From contig JAPLCR010000301.1 of NCBI GenBank assembly GCA_026392135.1, forward strand, positions 1 through 22,022: a stretch of 22,022 nt of DNA, given 5' to 3'. The notes beneath the pieces were generated by a model. It ran no database searches. It was not told the DNA's origin and saw nothing but the letters and a program-made list of their open reading frames with translations. Positions 1 to 8,416 of the stretch are shown in pieces (within the stretch, counting starts at the first letter, position 1; each line of letters begins with the position of its first letter). Position numbers and translations under genes: made by a program. The DNA comes from Armatimonadota bacterium (GTDB lineage: Bacteria; Armatimonadota; Chthonomonadetes; Chthonomonadales; Chthonomonadaceae).

Positions 1-2
1 GC

Positions 3-1433
3 CTGCCTCCCTCCCAGAACTTAAAACAGCCTACCGTGAACCTCTATCGAAATAATCACGACCAAACCTTTACGAACGTGGCACAAAAAGTGGAGGTGAA
101 AGGGGCTTTCTACGGAATGGGGGTTGCCGTTGGCGACTACGACAACGACGGTTGGGAAGACCTCTACATTACAGGGATTCCGCAGGGGCATCTTCTGCAC
201 AACGTCGCCGACAGCGCAGTGGGGCGTAAGTTCGTAGATGAGACGATACCCTCCGGCATCATAGATAGGGGCTGGTCGGCTTCGTCGGCGTGGTTGGATT
301 ACGATAGGGATGGTAAACTAGACCTCTTTGTTACTCACTATATAGAGTGGTCTCCAGAGAAGGAGCAGAGTAGCTTCTACAGTGTGGATGGAACGCACCG
401 TTCGTATCAGCGCCCTCAGACGTTTAAAGGGCAGGCTTGTAGACTCTATCACAACCTAGGGCATGGCGTATTTGAGGATGCTACGCAGAGGGCAGGGTTT
501 TTAAGCGCACCCAACACCAAAGCTCTCGGAGTGACGGTGTGCGATTACGATGGAGATGGGTATCCCGATATTTTTGTCGCGAACGATACGGAGCCGAATC
601 AACTCTGGCACAATCAGGGCGATGGAGCCTTTAAGGAGATAGCACAGGAGTCGGGGATTGCTCTATCGGGGGAAGGCACTGCACGTGCTGGTATGGGGAT
701 TGATACGGCAGATGTGACGCAGACAGGCAGGTTTGATGTACTTATTACCAACTTTTCAGGGGAGCAACTTAGCCTCTATCGCCGCGATAGCTCAGGGCTG
801 TTTCTAGATGTGTCGGCGCGGTCAGGGGTTGGTATTGCCACGCAGACCTATCTAGGGTTTGGAGCCTTTTTCTTCGATTTTGATCTTGACGGTTGGCAAG
901 ATATTTTTGTGACGAATGGGCATATCCACGACGATATTTCGAAGCGCGATTCGGGCGTGGCGTACAGAGAGCCTTCTCTCCTCTTTCAGAACCGAGGGCA
1001 GGGAAACTTTGCAGATGTGAGCCGACTGTGCGGAGCGGCACTGAGTACTCCGCGAGTGGGGCGTGCCGCCGCAGTAGGAGATTTCGATAACGATGGCGCA
1101 CCCGACATTCTCCTTGTTACGAATGGCGGGAAGCCAGCTCTTCTTCGTAATGAGAACCGAACAGGGAACGGCTGGATACGTCTTGTTTTGGAGGGTAGGC
1201 GTAGTAATCGAGACGGTATTGGGGCGCGGGTGCGGGTGATGATAGGTACTCAGACCCAAACCTTCGAAGTGAAGAGCGGCTCTTCCTACCTCGCCGCAAG
1301 CGACAGAAGGCTACTGGTGGGACTGGGAAGGGCAGAACGGGCAGAGCGTATTGAGATACGCTGGCCCAGTGGAAAAGTGCAGAGTGTGGGAGGGGCGAAT
1401 AGAGGAGAGACGCGCCGTATTGTAGAAGAGTGA
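3..1433 (+). CDS. CRTAC1 family FG-GAP/VCBS repeat protein with ASPIC/UnbV C-terminus (5' partial)
   Basis: The protein is a beta-propeller of FG-GAP/VCBS repeats ending in an ASPIC/UnbV domain, the CRTAC1 architecture. Such proteins are usually exported and bind calcium; their ligand is generally unknown. The frame is open to the left edge without a stop, and the GTG at 36 falls inside a repeat motif (NLYRNN), so the true start lies upstream. Calcium-loop motifs include DYDNDGWED, DYDRDGKLD, DYDGDGYPD, DFDLDGWQD and DFDNDGAPD, each followed by a hydrophobic strand. The last 70 or so residues carry the ASPIC/UnbV signature: SNRDGIGARV, then SGSSYLAASD, then LGRAERAERIEIRWPSGK. A TPR gene follows after 39 bases, the same order as in the 11311-16039 cluster. 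The fold is clear; the function is not. Confidence 0.9.
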   Translation: MPPSQNLKQPTVNLYRNNHDQTFTNVAQKVEVKGAFYGMGVAVGDYDNDGWEDLYITGIPQGHLLHNVADSAVGRKFVDETIPSGIIDRGWSASSAWLDYDRDGKLDLFVTHYIEWSPEKEQSSFYSVDGTHRSYQRPQTFKGQACRLYHNLGHGVFEDATQRAGFLSAPNTKALGVTVCDYDGDGYPDIFVANDTEPNQLWHNQGDGAFKEIAQESGIALSGEGTARAGMGIDTADVTQTGRFDVLITNFSGEQLSLYRRDSSGLFLDVSARSGVGIATQTYLGFGAFFFDFDLDGWQDIFVTNGHIHDDISKRDSGVAYREPSLLFQNRGQGNFADVSRLCGAALSTPRVGRAAAVGDFDNDGAPDILLVTNGGKPALLRNENRTGNGWIRLVLEGRRSNRDGIGARVRVMIGTQTQTFEVKSGSSYLAASDRRLLVGLGRAERAERIEIRWPSGKVQSVGGANRGETRRIVEE

Positions 1434-1472
1434 CCTCTATCGCTTCTGATAAGGAAGGTTCGCGAAAATCTG

Positions 1473-2819
1473 ATGCCGAAATCGAAAACGCTACAGAAAA
1501 CCTCTCAGTGGATACTACCGCTTCTATTATTGGTATATGGCGGCTACCGTTTTTGGTACTACCAGCAAGAAAAAAGCCTGATGAAACTGGATGATAGACG
1601 GGTTGTTTTGCCAGAGTGCCCTCCCGACCCCAAAAGTGATAGAGAGGTACTTGCCTCTGCTCTCAAGAAGGTGGAAGAGGCGCGGCACCGTGCGAGTGTG
1701 CAGAAGACAAACCCGCAAGTGTGGCAGAAATTTGCAGAGGTCGCGTTTGAAAATCAGGACTACCTCTCGACTCTCAGTGCCTTGCAGGCTCTCCAAAAGT
1801 TGCAACCACAACTCACCTCACGTCAAAAGAGGCTCCTAGGCTACAGCCTGAAAGAGTGTGGGCTAGCCCAGTCTGCGCTTCCCATTCTGCGCGAGGTACT
1901 CCTCGCCGAGCCACGGAGCGCAACCGCGTATGTGGCACTGAGCCAGTGCTTGAGCCGCCTCGTTAAAAATGAGGAGGCGGTAGAGGTTCTCAATCAGGGA
2001 GCGCGTAACATAGATATAACAGACGTGAAAGGGCATGACGAACTTGCCCATGAGTATGAGATGCACGCAGAGTGGGAGAAGGCACTCGATATGCAGAAGG
2101 AGGCGTTTGCACATTCAAATAGTGACCCTAATATTGGCACAGCGGTGGGGCTTGCTATGCAGAACAATCAGAAGGTGGTAGAGGCGCAGAGGCTCTTGGA
2201 GGAGTTAGTGCGCCGCTTCCCCAAGCACGCAGGGCTACACCGGCAACTAGGTTGGGTACTGAATAGTTATCAGCGTTCCGATAAAAGCCCCAAGCAGGCA
2301 GAACACCACTACCTGATGGCAGTCACCTTAAATCCAAAGGATGTAATGGCGTGGAGCCTTTTGGGAGATATATGTATGCGCTCAAGTCGGTTTCATGCCT
2401 CAGCCTACGCCTATACCCATCTTCTTCAGGTAGACCCCTATAACGATATGGCGCGTATGGCAGTAGCACGCTCTTATATGAATTTGGGGTTAGATGCAAG
2501 CAATATCACCTCTATTAGCCCCGGACAGAGGGGGATACGTGACCAAGCCGAGTATTTTATGCGGACACTGCGTTACCAAAACCCCAACTCCGGTAACTCT
2601 ATGCTTCAGCTACCCCGTCACTATTTCAAGTTTGGGCAGTACGTCAAAGGGTTCCACTCTCTGCAATCTCTCTACCTAATTCATAAAGATAAGCCGGAGA
2701 TACCCGCAGAGGTCAGTAAACTCTACAAAATACTGGAGTTGCCTATGCCTCTGCTACCCACCTCCTTTACAAAAAAGAGTGTGCCTACAGTACGCACTCT
2801 CAGCGGATTTCAGGGCTGA
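1473..2819 (+). CDS. membrane-anchored TPR protein
   Basis: This 448-residue protein has one N-terminal hydrophobic segment (about residues 12-30, rich in L, V and Y) after a short basic start (MPKSKTLQK). That suggests a signal anchor with the rest outside the cytoplasm. From about residue 70 to 350 it reads as tandem TPR-like helix pairs, for example the helices around SALQALQKLQPQL, AYVALSQCLSRL, HRQLGWVLNSY and AWSLLGDICMRS. The C-terminal 70 residues also look helical. TPRs bind protein partners. The gene directly follows a CRTAC1 gene, so the two products may work together; this is inferred from linkage, seen again at 11311-16039. A purine-rich AAGGAAGG lies about 14 bases before the ATG, rather far for a ribosome site. 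No enzyme motif is visible. Confidence 0.85.
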   Translation: MPKSKTLQKTSQWILPLLLLVYGGYRFWYYQQEKSLMKLDDRRVVLPECPPDPKSDREVLASALKKVEEARHRASVQKTNPQVWQKFAEVAFENQDYLSTLSALQALQKLQPQLTSRQKRLLGYSLKECGLAQSALPILREVLLAEPRSATAYVALSQCLSRLVKNEEAVEVLNQGARNIDITDVKGHDELAHEYEMHAEWEKALDMQKEAFAHSNSDPNIGTAVGLAMQNNQKVVEAQRLLEELVRRFPKHAGLHRQLGWVLNSYQRSDKSPKQAEHHYLMAVTLNPKDVMAWSLLGDICMRSSRFHASAYAYTHLLQVDPYNDMARMAVARSYMNLGLDASNITSISPGQRGIRDQAEYFMRTLRYQNPNSGNSMLQLPRHYFKFGQYVKGFHSLQSLYLIHKDKPEIPAEVSKLYKILELPMPLLPTSFTKKSVPTVRTLSGFQG

Positions 2820-2873
2820 CCTGGAAGCGCGTGCTCCTCAACGAGCCTGTTTTGGGAAGGTTTCACATTACTT

Positions 2874-5276
2874 ATGATCATGCCGACTTTTACCGCCACC
2901 GCACTTCTTTGCGCTCTTTGTCTGAACACCGCCTCTGCATACGCACAGGAGAGTTTGTCTATTTTTAACCATGCCGTCGTGGTTACGCCGCCAAAAACAT
3001 CGCCACGAGAACATAAAGCCGTGACCATGTTGGTGGAAGAGATAGAGAAGCGAACTCGAATCCACCTTCGTACTGTTCATGCGCTTCCCAAAGACGACAC
3101 CCCCGCCATTCTGGTAGGAGTCCACACTGCGCTTCTCGCCATCGCGCCTAGTAAACTCCTGAGTGCCGGAACAAAACGTTCCGCAGATCGCCCGGAAGGG
3201 TATATCATCACTGCCTCCCACTCTGTGGTGGCGGTAGCAGGAAACGACGAGCGCGGAGTTCTATTCGGTGTGGGGCGGCTTCTGCGGAGTCTGCACTTGG
3301 AGCGCGATAGTATAGCAGCTCCGCATAGTATGAGAATAGTCTCCCACCCTCGCTATCCTTTGCGCGGGCATCAACTGGGGTATCGCCCCAAGACCAACTC
3401 GTATGACGCATGGTCTGTGCCAATGTGGGAGCAGTATATCCGTGACCTTGCTGTGTTCGGTGCAAACGCCGTCGAACTGATACCCCCCAAATCAGACGAT
3501 GCGGCAGACAGCCATCACTTCCCTCTACCTCCTATGCAGATGATGACCGAGATGTCGCGCCTACTAGACGAGTATGGGCTGGATGTCTGGATATGGTATC
3601 CAGCAATGGAGCGCGACTACTCCAACCCCAAAACCGTACAAGCCTCTCTCAAAGAGTGGGGTGATGTGTTTCAGAAGTTACCGCGTGTAGATGCGGTGTT
3701 CGTACCGGGGGGTGATCCCGGACACACGCAACCTAAAGTTCTTATGGCATTCCTAGAGAAAGAGGCGAAGGTTCTGCGCCGTTCGCACCCCAAAGCGCAG
3801 ATGTGGGTCTCACCGCAAGGCTTCACGAAGGTCTGGATGGATGAATTTCTGGCGATACTCCGCAAGGAGAGTCCGAAGTGGTTGACGGGGGTTGTGTTTG
3901 GTCCCCAAGTACGCCTCAGTCTACCCGAGTTACGGGCGCAGGTTCCCAGTCAGTACCCCATTCGTCACTACCCCGACATAACACACTCCCGTCAGTGCGA
4001 GTACCCCGTTCCCGATTGGGATACCGCCTATGCTCTAACAGAGGGACGTGAAGGTATCAATCCGCGCCCTCTCGACCAAGCGCACCTTTTTCGGAAGTTG
4101 CAGAAATACACGGTTGGCTTCCTTACCTACTCGGAGGGGTGCAACGACGACGTGAATAAAGCGATATGGAGTGCGCTCGGTTGGAATCCAGATGCAGATG
4201 TGCATGAGATACTGCGGGAGTATAGCCGCTACTTCGTGAATAGTCGCCATGCCGAATCTTTCGCACAAGGGCTACTCGCTCTGGAGCGCAACTGGCGGGG
4301 CTCTCTTGCTCAAAACGAGGGGGTAAACGCCACGCTGAAAGCATTTCAATCGATGGAACACAACGCGACCCTACAGGAGCGTAGCAATTGGCGTTTCCAG
4401 CAGGCACTCTACCGCGCCTACTACGACGCTTATCTACGTGACCGCCTGATTTACGAACAGGGGCAGGAAGAGGAAGCCCTCTCGAAGCTAGCAGAGGCGC
4501 AGAAAACAGGCTCGCTAGCCGCCATGGCAGAGGCGGAGAGAATACTCGAACAGGCTAAGACCCCACAATCACAGAACCTGCGTGCGCGTGTTTTTGAACT
4601 CGCAGAGGCTCTTTTCCAAAGTATTCGGATGCAGTTAAGCGTAGAGCGGTATCAGGCAATTGGGATAGAGCGAGGGGCAAACCTAGACAGTATTGATGTT
4701 CCGCTGAACAACCGCAAGTGGCTTCTAAAACGTTTTGTGGAGGTACGCAAACAAGGCTCCGAAGACGTTCGCCTTGAGGAGATTGCAGCGATAGTTCACT
4801 GGACAGACCCCGGTGAGGGAGGCTTCTACGACGAACTCGGCAATCCTTTACGCCGCCCACACCTGCTAAACGCAGAGGGCTTTCAATCTGACCCCGGAAC
4901 CTTCGAGACCTCACGCGTAGGCTTTTGCAGTGATGAAGGGGAGGCAGTACGTATGGCGTGGCTGCGGCACGCCGAATCGCTCTACGATGCCCCCCTACAG
5001 ATGCGCTATACCAAGCTGGATGCAAACGCTCACTACCGGCTTAGGGTAGTCTATCGGGGTGATAGTCTCGAACGGAAAATCCGCCTTGTCGCGAACAACA
5101 GTATTGAGATACACGCTCCTATGGTGAAGCCTAAGCCCACCCATCCGTTAGAGTTTGACATTCCTGCGGAGGCAACCCGAAACGGCGAGCTACTTTTGAG
5201 CTGGACAGGAGAGGCAGGGCGCGGAGGAAATGGGCGCGGCTGTCAGGTATCGGAGGTGTGGCTGATACGAAAGTGA
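2874..5276 (+). CDS. secreted glycoside hydrolase-like protein with GH20/GH67-type N-terminal domain
   Basis: The 800-residue product begins with a Sec signal peptide, cleaved probably after AYA at residue 24. Residues about 30-150 resemble the small alpha/beta domain that precedes the barrel in GH20 and GH67 enzymes (alternating strands and helices, ending GVLFGVGRLLRSL). From about residue 161 (YPLRGHQLGYRP) a TIM-barrel-like region follows, with LAVFGANAVEL, WIWYPAMERDY and VFVPGGDPGH. A strongly polar motif, YSEGCNDDVNKAIW, at residues 419-432 could supply catalytic acids. The region from about 450 to 620 is helical and the last 150 residues look like a beta-sandwich. I recognise the architecture but no characterised family, so the substrate is unknown. 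GGGAAGG about 14 bases upstream is a plausible ribosome site; the ATG at 2880 is an alternative start. Confidence 0.8.
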   Translation: MIMPTFTATALLCALCLNTASAYAQESLSIFNHAVVVTPPKTSPREHKAVTMLVEEIEKRTRIHLRTVHALPKDDTPAILVGVHTALLAIAPSKLLSAGTKRSADRPEGYIITASHSVVAVAGNDERGVLFGVGRLLRSLHLERDSIAAPHSMRIVSHPRYPLRGHQLGYRPKTNSYDAWSVPMWEQYIRDLAVFGANAVELIPPKSDDAADSHHFPLPPMQMMTEMSRLLDEYGLDVWIWYPAMERDYSNPKTVQASLKEWGDVFQKLPRVDAVFVPGGDPGHTQPKVLMAFLEKEAKVLRRSHPKAQMWVSPQGFTKVWMDEFLAILRKESPKWLTGVVFGPQVRLSLPELRAQVPSQYPIRHYPDITHSRQCEYPVPDWDTAYALTEGREGINPRPLDQAHLFRKLQKYTVGFLTYSEGCNDDVNKAIWSALGWNPDADVHEILREYSRYFVNSRHAESFAQGLLALERNWRGSLAQNEGVNATLKAFQSMEHNATLQERSNWRFQQALYRAYYDAYLRDRLIYEQGQEEEALSKLAEAQKTGSLAAMAEAERILEQAKTPQSQNLRARVFELAEALFQSIRMQLSVERYQAIGIERGANLDSIDVPLNNRKWLLKRFVEVRKQGSEDVRLEEIAAIVHWTDPGEGGFYDELGNPLRRPHLLNAEGFQSDPGTFETSRVGFCSDEGEAVRMAWLRHAESLYDAPLQMRYTKLDANAHYRLRVVYRGDSLERKIRLVANNSIEIHAPMVKPKPTHPLEFDIPAEATRNGELLLSWTGEAGRGGNGRGCQVSEVWLIRK

Positions 5277-5329
5277 GCAGTTTCAAGGTAAGGAGTCCTG
5301 CTTACCCTGCTCTCCTTTTAGGAAAACTT

Positions 5330-6073
5330 ATGAACACAAGCAAAGTAGCGCAAGTTACACTCTACTTTTGGATAATGAAAATCTGTGCGACGACGTTGGG
5401 CGAAACGGCGGGCGACCTTCTATCCATGACTATCAACATTGGCTACGCCATGAGTTCTGCCATTTTGATAGGCATATTTCTAGTTACACTTACGGCGCAA
5501 CTTCTCTCCAAGAAGTTCCACTCCTTTCTCTACTGGGCAGTAATTCTCGCTACAAGTACAGCTGGCACAACCATGTCAGACTACATGGGACGGACGTTGG
5601 AGCTTGGGTACGCCAAATCCTCTCTGACTCTCCTCTGTTGTTTAGGAACGGTGTTGGCAATTTGGCACTATAGCGAAAAGACGCTCTCTGTGGACAACAT
5701 CCATACGACCAAAGGAGAGCTGTTTTACTGGATAGCCATACTGTTTTCAAATACGTTAGGAACTGCCGTCGGAGATTTCTTAGCCGATAGCTCCGGTCTG
5801 GGCTTTTTGGGAGGCGCCGCGCTCATCGGTGGACTGCTTGCCATGACTGTTCTGGCGGCGTTTTTTACCCGTATCAACCGTATCCTACTCTTTTGGATAG
5901 CTTTTGTGCTGACTCGTCCTTTTGGAGCCACCTTTGGAGACCTGCTCACAAAACCCACACAGAAAGGCGGACTCGGCTTCGGCACGATTGGGTCTTCTCT
6001 AGTCCTTGCCGTTCTGCTCATTGGTGTTATTCTCTACACCAACAAAAGAGACAGGCAGGCATCTCCTCTATAA
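5330..6073 (+). CDS. COG4705-type integral membrane protein with fourfold internal repeat
   Basis: The sequence matches the pattern I know for the uncharacterised COG4705 membrane proteins: a start like KVAQVTLYFWIMKI, then GETAGD, and near the end FWIAFVLTRPFGATFGD. It has about eight hydrophobic helices built from four repeats. In each, a Trp (14, 69, 134, 189) is followed ten residues later by Gly (24, 79, 144, 199) and fifteen later by Asp (29, 84, 149, 204). The acidic residues inside helices suggest ion or small-molecule transport, but no function is established. An upstream ATG at 5258 would overlap the previous gene by 19 bases. I prefer 5330 because AGGA sits six bases before it and because family members begin at this point (247 residues). 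It lies between two exported glycosidase genes. Confidence 0.82.
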   Translation: MNTSKVAQVTLYFWIMKICATTLGETAGDLLSMTINIGYAMSSAILIGIFLVTLTAQLLSKKFHSFLYWAVILATSTAGTTMSDYMGRTLELGYAKSSLTLLCCLGTVLAIWHYSEKTLSVDNIHTTKGELFYWIAILFSNTLGTAVGDFLADSSGLGFLGGAALIGGLLAMTVLAAFFTRINRILLFWIAFVLTRPFGATFGDLLTKPTQKGGLGFGTIGSSLVLAVLLIGVILYTNKRDRQASPL

Positions 6074-6085
6074 GGAAGGACTCTA

Positions 6086-8161
6086 TTGAGATATACCGCT
6101 CTTATACTGCTTTTATTAAGTACCTTCTCCTCTCTGGCTCAGAGCCAACTAGCTCCGCACAGTAAACTGCTGAAGCGGCGAGTGCAGAAGCGTCACACTA
6201 TACGCACCGTGAATCCCATGCCTCCTGGTTATCTGACCCCCAATGTAGGTCACATTACAGTGGGGATAGGTTCCAGTAATCTGCTCAATCGCTTTAACCC
6301 TGATCAGGCATTTGGTGCGGGCATAGATGCGATTGACATTGGCTCTTATGGGCAAGGTGCAGTCGGGTTCAAACTACCGCATAGAGGGTCTACCTACGAC
6401 AACGCTAGCGGTGACGGCTACTCCCGATTGACCGACAACGATAAGACTTCCTACTGGAAAAGTAACCCTTATCTCGCCTCATACTACACTCAGGAGAGTG
6501 ATATCCTTCATCCCCAGTGGATTTTGATAAATCTCACAAGAAAACACTCCATTAACGGTCTCCGTATTCACTGGGCAAACCCTTACGCTACCAATTTCAC
6601 TGTGCAGTACTGGGCAAAAAATCATGATAACCCAATAGATGACCCCACTAAAAACGGCGGGCAGTGGAAAACCTTTGACAAGGGGCAGTACTCTGCACAA
6701 ACGGGCGGGGAAGCCCTCCTAAAAGTGAGCAGTCAACCCCTCTCGGTGCAGTATATCCGCATTGTAATGACGGCTTCCTCTAACACGTATGACAGCCATG
6801 GGCAAGGGGATGCCCGAAACCGCTTGGGATACGCGGTATACGAAATTGAAGTGGGAAGTATCGGTAGCGATGGGGCTTTTACGGACTATGTGAGCCATCG
6901 CCCAGATACAAAACAGACTCCCATCTACGTCTCTTCTACCGACTGCTGGCACACAGTGAAAGACCAGACTCTCAGTGATGAGCAAGTAGGTCTTGACCTG
7001 GCTCTCAGACCCGGCGGAGCCGGGCGCGGACTTCCCGCTCTAGTTCCGGTTGCAATGGCATACGGAACACCAGAGGATGCCGTCGCCGAAATCGCATATC
7101 TCAAGAAACAAGGCTATCCGCTTACAGGGGTAGAGTTGGGTGAAGAGCCAGACGGGCAGTTCATGTCACCAGAAGACTATGGAGCCTTATACGTGCAGTG
7201 GGCTACTCAACTGCGCCAGCTGGATGCAAACCTGCCGCTGGGGGGCCCCATTCTATCTACAGATAGCGTACAGTGCTTCCCCGATAACAGAGGAGAGAGT
7301 GACTGGCTCAAACGATTTGTCGCCTATCTGAAGACGCATAACGGCGTACAGTATCTCAGCTTTATCTCAGTAGAACACTATCCCCTAGACCCTACCGCAT
7401 CATGGACAGCCCTCTATGATGAACCTGCGGCGGTAGACACGATATTCTCATGGGTTGCCAACGCAGGGGTTCCCCCAAACACACCTCTCCTCATCACAGA
7501 AGCGAATGTCTGTGCTGGCTCGTCTGAGGCGGTCGTCAATGTTATGGGAGCCATCTGGTACGCAGACTTTATTGGGCGCTTCTTCTCTGACGGCGGTAGA
7601 TCTGCATACTTCTATCGGTATGAGGGAATGCCTCTGAGTTCCGATGCCTCTGCACCCTATAGCAACTCTGTAATGTTTCTTGCAGACCCTAGCACGCTGG
7701 CACTAACCTCCCCTCCAGAGACATCGCGGATTCCTGTGAAACCGACTGCCGAGTACTTCGCTGCCCAGTTGATTCATCGCGAATGGGCGCAGTCCATAGG
7801 TAAACTCCATGAGGTCTATCCCGTACAGTGTGACTTGATGGATGCGAACGGAAATCAACTCGTGACGGCTTACGCGCTCTTGCGCCCAGATGGACGCTGG
7901 GCAGTTCTTCTCGTAAATCGTGACGAGGCGGCTCCGCATACTGTAAGCGTTAAGTTTCTAGATACCACCTCTCACTACTTTAAAGGAGCCGTGCAGGCTC
8001 TTTCATTCGGTGTAGAGAACTACGCCTGGCATCCGAATGGTGCAGACGGCTATGCAGACCCTCCCGGCTCCATCACAAGGTTAGTGCAAGCTGGTGGGGC
8101 AAACACGACCTATATTCTGCCCAAAGGCTCTCTTACTGTGCTACGCGGGAGAGTGCATTAA
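6086..8161 (+). CDS. secreted clan GH-A-type glycoside hydrolase with N-terminal discoidin-like (F5/8C) module
   Basis: The start is TTG, supported by a strong AAGGAAGGA five bases upstream; no ATG is suitable. The first 18 residues are a signal peptide (cleavage after SLA). Residues about 105-255 resemble an F5/8-type discoidin/CBM32 module: RLTDNDKTSYWKS, PQWILINL, INGLRIHWANPYATNF, then QYIRIVM and YAVYEIEVG. A TIM-barrel region follows. GVELGEEPDG places a candidate acid/base at Glu354, and LLITEAN places a candidate nucleophile at Glu472, each at the end of a strand as in retaining GH30, GH39, GH51 and GH79 enzymes. About 90 C-terminal residues form the small beta domain common in such enzymes. 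It probably cleaves an extracellular polysaccharide or glycoside; the specificity cannot be told. It is 12 bases downstream of the membrane protein gene, so the two are likely cotranscribed. Confidence 0.82.
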   Translation: MRYTALILLLLSTFSSLAQSQLAPHSKLLKRRVQKRHTIRTVNPMPPGYLTPNVGHITVGIGSSNLLNRFNPDQAFGAGIDAIDIGSYGQGAVGFKLPHRGSTYDNASGDGYSRLTDNDKTSYWKSNPYLASYYTQESDILHPQWILINLTRKHSINGLRIHWANPYATNFTVQYWAKNHDNPIDDPTKNGGQWKTFDKGQYSAQTGGEALLKVSSQPLSVQYIRIVMTASSNTYDSHGQGDARNRLGYAVYEIEVGSIGSDGAFTDYVSHRPDTKQTPIYVSSTDCWHTVKDQTLSDEQVGLDLALRPGGAGRGLPALVPVAMAYGTPEDAVAEIAYLKKQGYPLTGVELGEEPDGQFMSPEDYGALYVQWATQLRQLDANLPLGGPILSTDSVQCFPDNRGESDWLKRFVAYLKTHNGVQYLSFISVEHYPLDPTASWTALYDEPAAVDTIFSWVANAGVPPNTPLLITEANVCAGSSEAVVNVMGAIWYADFIGRFFSDGGRSAYFYRYEGMPLSSDASAPYSNSVMFLADPSTLALTSPPETSRIPVKPTAEYFAAQLIHREWAQSIGKLHEVYPVQCDLMDANGNQLVTAYALLRPDGRWAVLLVNRDEAAPHTVSVKFLDTTSHYFKGAVQALSFGVENYAWHPNGADGYADPPGSITRLVQAGGANTTYILPKGSLTVLRGRVH

Positions 8162-8227
8162 TCTGAACTAGCTTAGAGAGAGGTCTTACCCTATGAAATC
8201 GACTCCCCGCTAAAATTAAAAATGGGG

Positions 8228-8233
8228 TATAAT
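8228..8233 (+). promoter_or_regulatory. -10 element of the SRP RNA promoter
   Basis: A perfect TATAAT lies six to eight bases before the expected 5' end of the SRP RNA. The 17 bases upstream start with an A/T-rich tract (8211-8223) but I see no good -35 hexamer at the usual spacing; TCGACT at 8199-8204 is too far away. The A/T tract may help polymerase binding. The promoter separates the SRP RNA and dnaX from the glycosidase run. Confidence 0.6.
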
Positions 8234-8237
8234 AAGA

Positions 8238-8375
8238 AGTAGCGCAGGGTATTGAGAGCCGGGCGCAGGCATAGCATGACGCGGACGAACCAGGTCAGGA
8301 CCCCGCAGGAAGCAGCCTTAAGACTGTCGTTGTGTGTATGTTCTGTTCCCCCGGCTCTCCATGCTCTGCGCTACT
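8238..8375 (+). ncRNA. ffs: small signal recognition particle RNA (4.5S type)
   Basis: The conserved Ffh-binding core is seen at 8293-8318 (GGTCAGGACC, then AGGAAGCAGCC). Flanking it is a long terminal helix: 8238-8263 pairs with 8350-8375 over 26 positions, with two G-U pairs and one mismatch. There is no room for an Alu domain, so this is the short form. It guides ribosomes making membrane proteins together with Ffh. The helix is followed only by a very short T-run, so the terminal stem may itself serve as a weak terminator, or transcription may continue into dnaX, 41 bases further on. The ends are inferred from the pairing and the -10 box; the mature RNA may be shorter, starting near the GAGAGCCGGG segment at 8254. 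Confidence 0.92.
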
Positions 8376-8416
8376 TTCCCTCATTATTCACTCTAACTCT
8401 CCTCATCGGTGGCTAG

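Noticed and set aside
852..1259. 135-codon minus-strand ORF inside the first CRTAC1 gene
   Set aside because: It lies wholly inside a clear coding region, its sequence is low in normal protein features, and similar antisense frames occur in every CRTAC1 gene here.
4555..5025. 156-codon minus-strand ORF inside the large glycosidase-like gene
   Set aside because: It is rich in Arg, Pro and Cys, typical of an antisense shadow, and has no ribosome site or neighbouring genes on that strand.
5258..5329. Upstream start for the COG4705 protein
   Set aside because: It would overlap the previous gene, has no ribosome site, and the extra 24 residues do not resemble family members.
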